A DNA stretch of 64,000 bases from Winogradskyella psychrotolerans (GTDB taxonomy: Bacteria > Bacteroidota > Bacteroidia > Flavobacteriales > Flavobacteriaceae): positions 248,001 through 312,000 of the forward strand of contig NZ_JAHKPN010000011.1 in NCBI RefSeq assembly GCF_018860545.1, written 5' to 3'. The notes under the pieces were generated by a model, which saw only the letters and a list, made by a program, of their open reading frames with translations, searched no databases and was not told the DNA's origin. Below are positions 51,952 to 60,120 of the stretch, in pieces. The translations under genes were made by a program, and so were the position numbers. The first letter of the stretch is position 1. Every line of letters starts with the position of its first letter.

Positions 51952-53028
51952 TTATAACTCTTCAATAGTTTGAGTATCACCAAAACTAGCTGACCTTGCA
52001 TTATAGACTCCGTTATTACCACCATTAGTAACAAAAGCAACAACTCTCATTTTAGAGGTATTAGTAACATTGCTAGGCACATCTGCTGTTATCGTTTGTG
52101 AGTATTCATTTTCTGCAAACACTTCCGCTGACGGTATACTACTACCTAATAAATCCGTAATTGATGCTCTTAACACGTTATCATGCTCAAAATTAGACAG
52201 CGTAGCTCCACCACCATAATAACTCGTGTAATTAGTTTGATCATGAAACAAATCGTCTTCTAATATATAAACAACAAGCTTAGGATTACTAACCGATAAC
52301 GAACCGAACTTGATTTTCACATCAATTGAAATTGTAGTTCCATCCAACGTAGGTGTCAATGCTAAACCAACATCAGCATCCGTATCCGCCAAATCAACAA
52401 TTTGACTTACATTACTAGGCTCTGGATAAGTCCATGTTGTCGTTCTATTTAGCATGGCTGTTGGATAACCTGATAAGCCAATCATATTCTCTAACGCAGA
52501 AGCTTCATAAGTATAAGGGTCATAATAACCACTAGATTGATCCGTAGTTACGCGGTGTATTGCAACAGTAACTGATTGATCCGTAGTCGCGTCTACTTGC
52601 TCAATACCATAAGATACTCTAGGACACCATCCACACCAAGTTCCTGTATAGTCTTCTATCAAAACATTGCGTTTAAATTTGGTTGGTAATTCTAACACTG
52701 TAACTTCTAAAGGCTCACTCGTTAAACCATTGTAAGTAGCTACAACACTTAACACACCTGCTGTTTGTGGCGTATAATTAATTCCACTTATACCAACACT
52801 ATTTACAGATAGACTAGCCGAATTAGATACTACAGCACCTGTATCCGTAATGACGTTAAAAAATATAGCATCACCCACATAAACATCGCTGCTAGATTGT
52901 CTAGTTACTGTAATACTTGTAGCTTGTTCACCACCACCACCTGAATCATCACTACTATCACTACTGCAGCTTGTAAAAATTAATGTTAAGGCAAAGAATA
53001 AAGATTTAAAAAGGTAATTTGTTTTCAT
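51952..53028 (-). CDS. Omp28-related outer membrane lipoprotein
   Basis: 358 residues. The lipoprotein signal ends in ALTLIFTSCSS, with Cys21 acylated, followed by an acidic, glycine-rich linker (DSSDDSGGGGEQ), the signature of surface-exposed Bacteroidota lipoproteins. A bacterial Ig-like domain (about 35-112) precedes the Omp28 region (about 115-355). That region starts with a thioredoxin-like active site (DYTGTWCGWCPRVSYGIEQV, a CxxC pair) and contains VTVAIHRVTTDQSSGYYDPY and YPTAMLNR. A redox role at the surface is possible. It lies back to back with the TlpA-like thioredoxin gene, which could share its substrate class. Confidence 0.88.
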   Translation of the reverse strand: MKTNYLFKSLFFALTLIFTSCSSDSSDDSGGGGEQATSITVTRQSSSDVYVGDAIFFNVITDTGAVVSNSASLSVNSVGISGINYTPQTAGVLSVVATYNGLTSEPLEVTVLELPTKFKRNVLIEDYTGTWCGWCPRVSYGIEQVDATTDQSVTVAIHRVTTDQSSGYYDPYTYEASALENMIGLSGYPTAMLNRTTTWTYPEPSNVSQIVDLADTDADVGLALTPTLDGTTISIDVKIKFGSLSVSNPKLVVYILEDDLFHDQTNYTSYYGGGATLSNFEHDNVLRASITDLLGSSIPSAEVFAENEYSQTITADVPSNVTNTSKMRVVAFVTNGGNNGVYNARSASFGDTQTIEEL

Positions 53029-53122
53029 GAAGGATTTTTTTTTAATTCATTAGCGAATATAAACTAATTTTAATTTTTTGGTAGTATTATTGTAGGATTA
53101 CTAATAAAAATAATTTATTCAA

Positions 53123-53605
53123 ATGAAAAACAGCTTTATTTTATTAATATGTTTAATCATATTTAAATTCAGTGACGCTCAAGAATTACCGAATATCACA
53201 TTAAAAAGTACTGATGACGAATCTGTCTCTATTCAAGAGTTAGCAAACACCGACACTATTAAAGTGTTTAGCTTTTGGGCGACTTGGTGTGTCCCATGCA
53301 TTAACGAACTAGATGCAATTAGTGAAGTGTATGATGAATGGCAAGATGAAACTGATGTAGAAATTATAGCTATTTCTACTGACGATTCTAGAACTAAAAA
53401 ACGTGTTATTCCACTAGTAAATGGAAAAGGGTGGGAGTATCAGATTTTACTTGACGATAACCAAGACCTCAAACGTGCTTTAAACATTGCAGTATTACCA
53501 TATCTTATTGTTGTTAAAAATGGAGAAATCGTATATCAACATACGGGTTATACACCAGGAAGCGAGGACGCCCTCTTTGAAGTGATTAAAAAACACTCTA
53601 ATTAA
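53123..53605 (+). CDS. TlpA-family thioredoxin-like protein
   Basis: 160 residues. The signal peptide (ending FSDAQ) is followed by a thioredoxin/AhpC-like domain at about 22-158. The active site is WATWCVPCINEL, with Cys56 and Cys59. The cis-proline strand is in LPYLIVVKNGEIVYQHTGY. Such periplasmic proteins reduce disulfides of secreted or cytochrome-maturation proteins. The gene starts 95 bases from the divergent Omp28 gene and is followed after 38 bases by the DUF6029 gene, with which it probably forms an operon. Confidence 0.92.
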   Translation: MKNSFILLICLIIFKFSDAQELPNITLKSTDDESVSIQELANTDTIKVFSFWATWCVPCINELDAISEVYDEWQDETDVEIIAISTDDSRTKKRVIPLVNGKGWEYQILLDDNQDLKRALNIAVLPYLIVVKNGEIVYQHTGYTPGSEDALFEVIKKHSN

Positions 53606-53643
53606 CAACAAAAAACTACCAACCACTAGCTAAAACCACTACT

Positions 53644-55323
53644 ATGAAAAGACTGATGTTACTATTAGTTTTTTGTCTATCAGGACAATTTATTTTTGCA
53701 CAATTATTAGATAACTTAAGAATAGGATTTGAATCCAATTCGGCATGGTATAATGACGATAAAAAAACAGGATCTTTTTACGACAATGAAAATCAGGATG
53801 GCGATAAACACCTGCGCTTTAACAACTATCTAAAATTAGATTATACATTTTTAAAGAACTTTACGGCTACAGTTCAAATAGAATCTTATGAGCCTTTTGC
53901 ATTAATTAACTACTCACCAAATTTTGAAGGTACCAATGTAGGTACGTATGCCTTAAACTATCGAAATTCTAAATTAAACATTACTGCAGGTCATTATTAT
54001 GCACAATTTGGTAGTGGCTTAATCTTAAGAACCTGGGAAGACAGACAACTAGGTCTTAACAATGCTTTATTAGGTGGTAAAGTTGAATATAAACCAATAG
54101 AATTTGTTTCGTTAACAGGTTTATACGGTAAACAACGTTATGGTTTTGAAACATCGGAAGGTGAAATATTTGGTGCAAACGCTGAAGTTGATTTATCTAC
54201 TATTATGAATTTTGAAACCTCATCTTTAAGCCTTGGGTTAAGTTATGTAGGACGAAAGGAGGCGATTGAACTAGAAGTTCCTGATTTTAATGAATTGACG
54301 AATGCGTTTTCAGGTCGGTTGGATTTTTCAGAAGGTAATTTTTACTCGAGTTTAGAATATGTTTCTAAAAGTGAAGATGCTATTGTTCAGTTAAGTCAGC
54401 TGTCTAATACTTTTGTCAAACCAGGAAATGCCATGCTATTAAATACTGGTTTTTCTAAAAAAGGCTTTGGCTTAGACGCGACATTTAGAAGACTCGAAAA
54501 CATGACGTTTTATTCAGAACGCAAAAAAGATGGTAACCTTTTTCTAGAAAATATCGTTAACTATACTCCCGGTTTAACCAAACAACACGATTACTTATTA
54601 ACTAATATTTTTGTGTATCAAGCGCAATCTCAAGTTTCATTTTTAGACCCAGGGATTTTAAAAGCTGGAGAAATCGGTGGTCAAATAGATCTATTTTATA
54701 AGATTAATAAAGACACACCTCTAGGAGGAAAATATGGCACAAAACTAGCATTCAATGTATCGTATTGGGCTGGCTTAAAAGGAGATTTTGATTATGGAAA
54801 TCAAGACTATAGCACAGAAGTTTTCGGTTTTGGAAATAAATACTTCTCGGATATTAATTTTGAAATTCGAAAAAAATGGAGTTCAAAATGGAGCACTATA
54901 TTTTACTACGTCAATCAGTACTACAATAAAAAAGAGATTGAAGGGAACTTTGGAGCTGACCCTATTAAAACTAATATTTTTGTAGCAGAAGCAACACACA
55001 AACTAGGAGGAGGAAAATCGTTTAGATTTGAAGCACAGAAATTATGGTCAGATTCCGAATCACATGATTGGACAGGCGGAACTTTAGAATTTAATTTAAA
55101 CTCTAAATATTCATTCTATGTTAATGACATCTATAATAGTGGAGATGATGGTGACACATCAGAAACGCATTATTTTAATGTCGGTGGTAGTTACACAAAA
55201 GGTGCTACTCGGTTAGGATTAAATTATGGAAGACAGCGCGCCGGACTTATTTGTGTTGGTGGAGTTTGTCGTTATGCTGCTGAAGCAACAGGTGTTAGTG
55301 CTAACCTAACCATGTCTTTTTAG
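53644..55323 (+). CDS. DUF6029 family outer membrane beta-barrel protein
   Basis: 559 residues. The signal peptide (MKRLMLLLVFCLSGQFIFAQ) is followed by alternating amphipathic strands across the whole protein (for example LRFNNYLKLDYTFLKNFTATV, GTYALNYRNSKLNITAGHYY, TRLGLNYGRQRAG). The protein ends with a final aromatic strand TGVSANLTMSF, as in outer membrane barrels. The length and the N-terminal LRIGFESNSAWYNDDKKTG match the DUF6029 family of Bacteroidota. A CxxxxxC pair near the end (CVGGVCRY) is noteworthy next to the thioredoxin gene. Function unknown; it could be the substrate or partner of the TlpA-like protein. Confidence 0.85.
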   Translation: MKRLMLLLVFCLSGQFIFAQLLDNLRIGFESNSAWYNDDKKTGSFYDNENQDGDKHLRFNNYLKLDYTFLKNFTATVQIESYEPFALINYSPNFEGTNVGTYALNYRNSKLNITAGHYYAQFGSGLILRTWEDRQLGLNNALLGGKVEYKPIEFVSLTGLYGKQRYGFETSEGEIFGANAEVDLSTIMNFETSSLSLGLSYVGRKEAIELEVPDFNELTNAFSGRLDFSEGNFYSSLEYVSKSEDAIVQLSQLSNTFVKPGNAMLLNTGFSKKGFGLDATFRRLENMTFYSERKKDGNLFLENIVNYTPGLTKQHDYLLTNIFVYQAQSQVSFLDPGILKAGEIGGQIDLFYKINKDTPLGGKYGTKLAFNVSYWAGLKGDFDYGNQDYSTEVFGFGNKYFSDINFEIRKKWSSKWSTIFYYVNQYYNKKEIEGNFGADPIKTNIFVAEATHKLGGGKSFRFEAQKLWSDSESHDWTGGTLEFNLNSKYSFYVNDIYNSGDDGDTSETHYFNVGGSYTKGATRLGLNYGRQRAGLICVGGVCRYAAEATGVSANLTMSF

Positions 55324-55347
55324 AAACCTTATACAAAAGTATTTTTC

Positions 55348-55379
55348 ACCTGTCTTTTATTTAAATTTTAAAGGCAGGT
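55348..55379. terminator. Weak hairpin at the convergent ends of the DUF6029 and rsmG genes
   Basis: ACCTGTCTTT and AAAGGCAGGT pair with one mismatch around a 12-base AT loop. It overlaps the stop codon of rsmG and lies 25 bases past the DUF6029 stop. Confidence 0.5.
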
Positions 55380-55983
55380 AAATAACTTTCTTAGTTTCAA
55401 AGAATGCTTCTTCAAAATAGTCGGAAAGCAAGAATGCCTTAACATTTTTATATTGTTTTAATTCTTCAGTTAAATCACCTCCTTTTAAATATAAAATGCC
55501 ATTTTTTAGCTCATTTTTTTGAGTTTTAGCAACCTTCCCTTTCACCCAAGTTGTAAATTCTGGCATCGTCGTCACTGCTCTACTTACAATAAAATCGAAA
55601 GTGTCATCAATGGCCTCTACTCTACTATGCGTTGTTTTCACATTAGTTAATTCCAAATCTTCAACGACAGCATTAATAACTTTTAGTTTTTTATTAATAC
55701 TATCTACCAAATGAAACTGACATTCTGGAAATAAAATAGCCAAAGGCACCCCCGGAAATCCTCCACCTGTACCAACATCTAAAATTGAAGTTCCTGGAGC
55801 AAAATTGGTCACTTTTGCAATCCCCAAAGAATGTAAAACATGTCTTAAATACAACTCATCAATATCCTTACGAGAGATGACATTAATTTTACTATTCCAA
55901 TCTTTATATAAGTCCTCCAAAGCTTCAAATTGTTGAATCTGAGTTTCAGTTAAATCTGGAAAGTATTTTAGAATGAGCTTCAT
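55357..55983 (-). CDS. rsmG: 16S rRNA (guanine(527)-N7)-methyltransferase RsmG
   Basis: 208 residues, the usual length. It methylates G527 of 16S rRNA with SAM in the cytoplasm. The glycine-rich SAM loop is SILDVGTGGGFPGVPLAI (about 67-83); motif NVISRKDIDELYLRHVLHSL is the family's N-terminal signature. The Post-I motif is FHLVDSINKKLKV, and FDFIVSRAVTTMPEF is the later catalytic-side strand. It is transcribed alone, convergent with the DUF6029 gene. Loss of this enzyme is known to give low-level streptomycin resistance in other bacteria. Confidence 0.97.
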   Translation of the reverse strand: MKLILKYFPDLTETQIQQFEALEDLYKDWNSKINVISRKDIDELYLRHVLHSLGIAKVTNFAPGTSILDVGTGGGFPGVPLAILFPECQFHLVDSINKKLKVINAVVEDLELTNVKTTHSRVEAIDDTFDFIVSRAVTTMPEFTTWVKGKVAKTQKNELKNGILYLKGGDLTEELKQYKNVKAFLLSDYFEEAFFETKKVIYLPLKFK

Positions 55984-56065
55984 GTTTTAAATTTTTACAA
56001 AAATACTTAAATTTAATCTTCATAATTAAACGTTAATCGATTAAGGCTGCTTTTTATTTATTAAC

Positions 56066-56073
56066 TATCTTTG
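56066..56073 (+). promoter_or_regulatory. -7 box of the desaturase gene
   Basis: TATCTTTG, a perfect -7 element, lies 54 bases before the ATG. The -33 side is not clear. Confidence 0.5.
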
Positions 56074-56127
56074 CATTGTTATAATGTTTTACAATCCCTG
56101 ACGTTATAATTTTAAAAAACTGATTAA

Positions 56128-57225
56128 ATGGCACAACAAACCGTCAAATTCTCTCGAACTGACTCTGCAAAGTTCTTTAGAACCCTTAACAAACGCGTTA
56201 ATAATTACTTTAAAGACAACAACATTAAAAAAACAGGTAACTGGAAACTCTACACAAAAGCTATCGTAATGTTTACCCTATTACTAGGACCATTAGTAGT
56301 ATTGCTTACAGTTGATAACATTCCTTCATGGGTTCAAATCATTTGCATGGTCGTTATTGGCATTGGAATAGCAGGTGTTGGTATGAATGTAATGCACGAT
56401 GCTAACCATGGTTCTTTTTCTAGTAAAGCATGGGTAAATAAACTGATGGGAAGTAGCATTCACATCTTAGCGGGTAACGATTACAATTGGAAAGTACAGC
56501 ACAATGTTTTACATCATACATATACTAATATTCAAGGTCACGATGAAGACATTGACGCCGGACGAATTATTCGTTTTTCAAAACATGCGAAATGGCTGAA
56601 AATCCATAAATATCAAAGATATTACGCCTTCTTATTATATGGATTACTAACTGTTAATTGGGCAATTACTACAGATTTTAAACAAACCTACCAATACCTT
56701 AAAAGAAAATTATCTTATGGTGACTTTCCTAATCCTGCAACACAATGGACCAAGTTAATTATTGGTAAAATTTTATATTATTCTATTTGGGTGGTTTTAC
56801 CATTGGTTTTAGGCTACACTTGGTGGCAAGTATTAATTGGATTTTTCATTATGCATTATACCGCTGGTATAATTCTAAGTGTTGTTTTTCAATTAGCTCA
56901 CGTTATGCCCAACACTGAAATGCCATTACCAGATGAAAATGGTACTATGAAAAACACTTGGGCAATCCATCAATTGTTTACAACGTCTAACTTTTCACCT
57001 AAAAGTTGGATTGTAGAGTTTTATACTGGTGGTCTAAACAGACAAGTTGAACATCATTTGTTTTCTAACATAAGCCATGTTCATTATAAAAACATTGCAA
57101 AAATTGTAAGAGAAACTGCTCATGAATTTAGTTTACCTTATAACGAATACAATACTATTTGGAAAGCTATTTCCGAACATTATCAACAATTAAAAGAGTT
57201 AGGTAGAAAGCCGAGTTTGGCTTAA
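56128..57225 (+). CDS. Membrane fatty acid desaturase (acyl-CoA / front-end type)
   Basis: 365 residues with four transmembrane helices in two pairs (about 48-90 and 195-245). The three histidine boxes of the diiron centre are HDANHGSF (about 90-97), HNVLHHTYT (about 125-133) and QVEHHLF (about 306-312). The first His of the last box replaced by Gln marks the front-end/delta-6-like and linoleoyl-CoA group. There is no fused cytochrome b5. It introduces double bonds into acyl chains and so sets membrane fluidity. The aminotransferase gene starts 32 bases downstream, perhaps on the same transcript. Confidence 0.93.
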   Translation: MAQQTVKFSRTDSAKFFRTLNKRVNNYFKDNNIKKTGNWKLYTKAIVMFTLLLGPLVVLLTVDNIPSWVQIICMVVIGIGIAGVGMNVMHDANHGSFSSKAWVNKLMGSSIHILAGNDYNWKVQHNVLHHTYTNIQGHDEDIDAGRIIRFSKHAKWLKIHKYQRYYAFLLYGLLTVNWAITTDFKQTYQYLKRKLSYGDFPNPATQWTKLIIGKILYYSIWVVLPLVLGYTWWQVLIGFFIMHYTAGIILSVVFQLAHVMPNTEMPLPDENGTMKNTWAIHQLFTTSNFSPKSWIVEFYTGGLNRQVEHHLFSNISHVHYKNIAKIVRETAHEFSLPYNEYNTIWKAISEHYQQLKELGRKPSLA

Positions 57226-57257
57226 TACAATGTCTAGTTTAAAAACCACCAATTACA

Positions 57258-58442
57258 ATGAATCAACTATCGGATAGAATTAATAATCTAGCCACATCAG
57301 CTACGCTGGCCATGGCAGCAAAAGCTAGAGAACTAAGAGCTGAAGGAAAAGATATTATTGGATTAAGTTTGGGTGAGCCAGACTTTAATACACCAGATTT
57401 TATAAAAGATGCTGCTATTGAAGCTATAAATCAAAACTACAATAGCTATACTCCTGTAGATGGCTATGTAGAATTGAAAGAAGCTATTATCAATAAGTTT
57501 AAGCGTGATAATAACCTCAGCTATACATTACCACAGATAGTCGTTTCAACTGGAGCAAAACAATCCTTGGCGAATATTGCCTCGGTAATGCTTAACGCTG
57601 GAGACGAAGTTATTTTACCTTGTCCGTATTGGGTAAGTTACAGTGATATTGTTAAGCTAAGCGATGGTATACCTGTAGAAGTTCAAACGTCTATAGATAC
57701 CGACTTTAAAATGACAGCCGACCAACTAGAAGCTGCCATTACTCCAAAAACTAAAATGATTTGGTACAGTTCTCCTTGTAACCCAAGTGGATCTGTTTAC
57801 AGTAAAGAAGAATTAAGAGCGTTAGCTGATGTACTTCAGAAGCATCCTAACATTTATGTTGTTTCTGATGAAATATACGAGCATATCAATTTTAAAGGAG
57901 GTCATTTTAGTATGGCTGAATTTGAAGACATGTATGATAGAACAATAACCGTAAACGGTGTGTCTAAAGCATTTGCCATGACAGGTTGGAGAATCGGTTA
58001 TATCGGAGCACCAGATTGGATTGCAAGAGCTTGTAACAAAATGCAAGGTCAAATTACTAGTGGTGCCAATTGTATTGCACAACGTGCAGTAATTACGGCT
58101 TTAGAAGCAGAGCCATCTAGTATAAAATATATGGTTGATGAGTTTAAGGAAAGACGTAAACTCATCCTGAATTTATTAAGTGAAATTGAAGGCTTTAAAA
58201 CGAACGAGCCAGAAGGAGCATTTTATGTATTCCCTAATGTATCTTCATACTTTGGAAAAACTATAAAAGGAAAAACAATAAATAATGCCTCTGATTTTTC
58301 TCTATTCTTACTGGAGGAAGCTTTAGTAGCCACTGTAACAGGTGAAGCTTTTGGTAATCCAGATTGTATTAGAATTTCTTATGCAGCGTCTCAAGAAGAA
58401 ATTAAGGAAGCTATAAAACGTATTAAGACGGCTTTAAGTTAA
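57258..58442 (+). CDS. aspC: Pyridoxal-phosphate aspartate aminotransferase family enzyme
   Basis: 394 residues, class I/II aminotransferase of the Thermus-type aspartate aminotransferase group. The PLP lysine is Lys237 in VNGVSKAFAMTGWRIGY. Other family residues are seen in LGEPDFNTPDFI, STGAKQSLANIA, PCPYWVSYSDI, SPCNPSGSVYSKEEL (Asn), VVSDEIYEHI (Asp and Tyr) and ISYAASQEEI, which contains the substrate-carboxylate arginine in CIRISYA. It transfers the amino group of aspartate to 2-oxoglutarate in the cytoplasm. A strong terminator follows at 58466-58502. The prephenate or other side activity seen in relatives cannot be excluded. Confidence 0.93.
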   Translation: MNQLSDRINNLATSATLAMAAKARELRAEGKDIIGLSLGEPDFNTPDFIKDAAIEAINQNYNSYTPVDGYVELKEAIINKFKRDNNLSYTLPQIVVSTGAKQSLANIASVMLNAGDEVILPCPYWVSYSDIVKLSDGIPVEVQTSIDTDFKMTADQLEAAITPKTKMIWYSSPCNPSGSVYSKEELRALADVLQKHPNIYVVSDEIYEHINFKGGHFSMAEFEDMYDRTITVNGVSKAFAMTGWRIGYIGAPDWIARACNKMQGQITSGANCIAQRAVITALEAEPSSIKYMVDEFKERRKLILNLLSEIEGFKTNEPEGAFYVFPNVSSYFGKTIKGKTINNASDFSLFLLEEALVATVTGEAFGNPDCIRISYAASQEEIKEAIKRIKTALS

Positions 58443-58465
58443 ATTATAATTGTCATATTTTTCAT

Positions 58466-58502
58466 AAAAAAAGTTGCAACATTAATTGTTGCAACTTTTT
58501 TT
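58466..58502. terminator. Bidirectional terminator after aspC
   Basis: A perfect 15-bp stem, AAAAAAAGTTGCAAC with GTTGCAACTTTTTTT, around ATTAATT. It also serves the minus-strand gene ending at 58561. Confidence 0.93.
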
Positions 58503-58560
58503 GTGATTAATGTTTATTAGAAAAACCCTTACATTATAGAGATGTAATCTTAGAAATAAT

Positions 58561-58812
58561 TTAAACTAAGAGCGCGAAACTAACAACAAATACCGATATT
58601 TTTAAAATCATAGATGTTCTATTTCCTAGTTTGCTTAACTGAGGAGATTTCGCACGCTGTTTAATACCAAATATGGATTTCTTACGGGCCTTTTTGAAAT
58701 TATATTTTACAATACGTTTATACCTGGTATTCAGCAAGCCTCTAGAAGTGAAATGAACTTTTTTAGCACGTGCTATCTTATGTCCTAAACTTTGTTTAAT
58801 TGCGGGTGTCAT
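58561..58812 (-). CDS. Small basic protein with C-terminal membrane segment
   Basis: 83 residues. The first 63 are strongly basic (HKIARAKKVHFTSRGLLNTR, KRIVKYNFKKARKKSIFGIKQRAK). The last 17 (SMILKISVFVVSFALLV) make one transmembrane helix, so it is tail-anchored with the charged part in the cytoplasm. I do not recognise a family. It is the last of three small tail-anchored genes (see 58983 and 59267), though it lacks their LGGYD motif. A strong terminator lies 59 bases past its stop. Confidence 0.5.
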   Translation of the reverse strand: MTPAIKQSLGHKIARAKKVHFTSRGLLNTRYKRIVKYNFKKARKKSIFGIKQRAKSPQLSKLGNRTSMILKISVFVVSFALLV

Positions 58813-58982
58813 AAGCTGAATTTTAGAGGGATGAATTAAATAATATTCATTAAAAGTACAAAATTATTATTCAAATCCTTAAAAAAAATCTAAAAATTAT
58901 CATTTTGACATTATAAACCTTAAATAATTTAAGTATTAGCATTTCCCAAAAACATCAAAAACTCAACGTCATTTATATTAAA

Positions 58983-59240
58983 CTAGCTCCAGAATATCCA
59001 AAGCAAACTTCCAAGACATAAAAGTGACACACTAATCACTTTGCCCCATAGTATTTGATTTTCTTTTTTCAACTTTTGCCTTAACTGCTCTAAGTGTTCT
59101 GGAGTTGCTTTTGGAAAATTATATTCGGTTTTTCTTTGCTTATCATAACCGCCAAGAGTCTTTCTAAATCGTTTGGATTTATTAAGCATAATGACCTTAT
59201 TACTTCTTAAGGTACTCATCATGGATTCTGCAAAGGGCAT
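58983..59240 (-). CDS. Small LGGYD-motif membrane-anchored protein (paralog 1)
   Basis: 85 residues. It shares a core with the next gene: F(R/K)xxLGGYDxxxKTEYNxPKATxxxL, here RFRKTLGGYDKQRKTEYNFPKAT at about 24-46, then a charged helix and a C-terminal transmembrane helix (KVISVSLLCLGSLLWIFW, about 66-84). Both start with Met-Pro. The alternative starts at the internal methionines would still retain the core. No family known to me. Small inner-membrane protein, possibly a stress- or envelope-related accessory. Confidence 0.6.
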   Translation of the reverse strand: MPFAESMMSTLRSNKVIMLNKSKRFRKTLGGYDKQRKTEYNFPKATPEHLEQLRQKLKKENQILWGKVISVSLLCLGSLLWIFWS

Positions 59241-59266
59241 GAATTCTATTTTTTAATAATTAGACA

Positions 59267-59548
59267 TTACAATGAAATTAACGCGATGATATAATCTGTC
59301 GCATAAATGAACACCCCTAAAAGCACAAAAAACAAAATCACCGTAAGTAAAATTACTTTTAGCATTCTAACGTCCCGTTCTTCTTTTAAACGCTTCCGAA
59401 TAGCCTTTAACTGCTTAGTCGTAGCTTTAGGTAGATTATATTCCGTTTTAAGATTAGGATCATAACCACCAAGAACATTCTTAAACTTATCGCGTTGCGG
59501 CAACTGCCTTCTGTTATAGTTAATAACATTCATTGAGTTAGATGGCAT
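59267..59548 (-). CDS. Small LGGYD-motif membrane-anchored protein (paralog 2)
   Basis: 93 residues. KFKNVLGGYDPNLKTEYNLPKAT (about 21-43) aligns with paralog 1 over the whole core, followed by the charged segment QLKAIRKRLKEERDVRML and a membrane helix (KVILLTVILFFVLLGVFIYA). A slightly longer tail (TDYIIALISL) than paralog 1. The 26-base spacing to 59240 suggests one transcript with paralog 1 after local duplication. Function unknown. Confidence 0.6.
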   Translation of the reverse strand: MPSNSMNVINYNRRQLPQRDKFKNVLGGYDPNLKTEYNLPKATTKQLKAIRKRLKEERDVRMLKVILLTVILFFVLLGVFIYATDYIIALISL

Positions 59549-59684
59549 AATTTCTAGGGTTTTAAATGAACAATATGGGATCAGATCAACCTATTTTTAA
59601 ATATGTGATTTCAGTTTTAAAAGACACAACTTATGCATCAGATAAAAGTTCAGAGTGAGATAACTAACTCTATTCGAATACTAA

Positions 59685-59783
59685 TTATTTGTAATTTGAG
59701 TATACCGAACCTTGGGTCTTAAAATGAGTTACCGCAATGGGTTCTGGTTCAAATTCTGATGTTTTATTGAATACTGATTTCAT
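59685..59783 (-). CDS. Possible small protein (32 residues)
   Basis: A complete ATG-to-TAA frame reading MKSVFNKTSEFEPEPIAVTH and ending SVYSNYK. No signal or membrane segment. It lies on the same strand as the LGGYD pair and 136 bases upstream of it. The 59784-59945 stretch above it shows no gene. Only the intact frame and the start after an AT-rich leader support it. Confidence 0.25.
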   Translation of the reverse strand: MKSVFNKTSEFEPEPIAVTHFKTQGSVYSNYK

Positions 59784-59945
59784 GATTGAAAATTTAATTG
59801 GTTATACAAATAAGACGTACAATCATTTCAAATGTTACAACCTGTAGATCAAATCTTAACCAAAATAAAACAGTAAAAACCACAGAAATAATAGTGAGAA
59901 TATAGGCTAGCTCTGTTTGATAAAATCTTTAAAATAATTTAAGTA

Positions 59946-60104
59946 TTAACGATTTTGTTTAACTAAAACATGTAAAAACAGCACCAAGCCAATTACTTTT
60001 AAGATAAGAATTAATGGACTAAAATTGAAGTCGTTTAGAAGAAGCAAAACAGAACTGGTAATTATAAATCCTGCAGCTAATAATTTGGTTTTATTAACAC
60101 TCAT
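59946..60104 (-). CDS. 52-residue membrane protein linked to trkH
   Basis: Starts 16 bases after the trkH stop codon and reads MSVNKTKLLAAGFIITSSVL, continuing to a second hydrophobic stretch (LILILKVIGLVLFLHVLV) and the end KQNR. Two transmembrane helices with a short loop (NDFNFSP). Spacing and strand put it in the trkA-trkH operon. Small two-helix proteins of this kind can be accessory subunits of transporters; that role is inferred here. It is easily missed because of its length. Confidence 0.6.
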   Translation of the reverse strand: MSVNKTKLLAAGFIITSSVLLLLNDFNFSPLILILKVIGLVLFLHVLVKQNR

Positions 60105-60120
60105 AGACCAAGGCTTGTAA

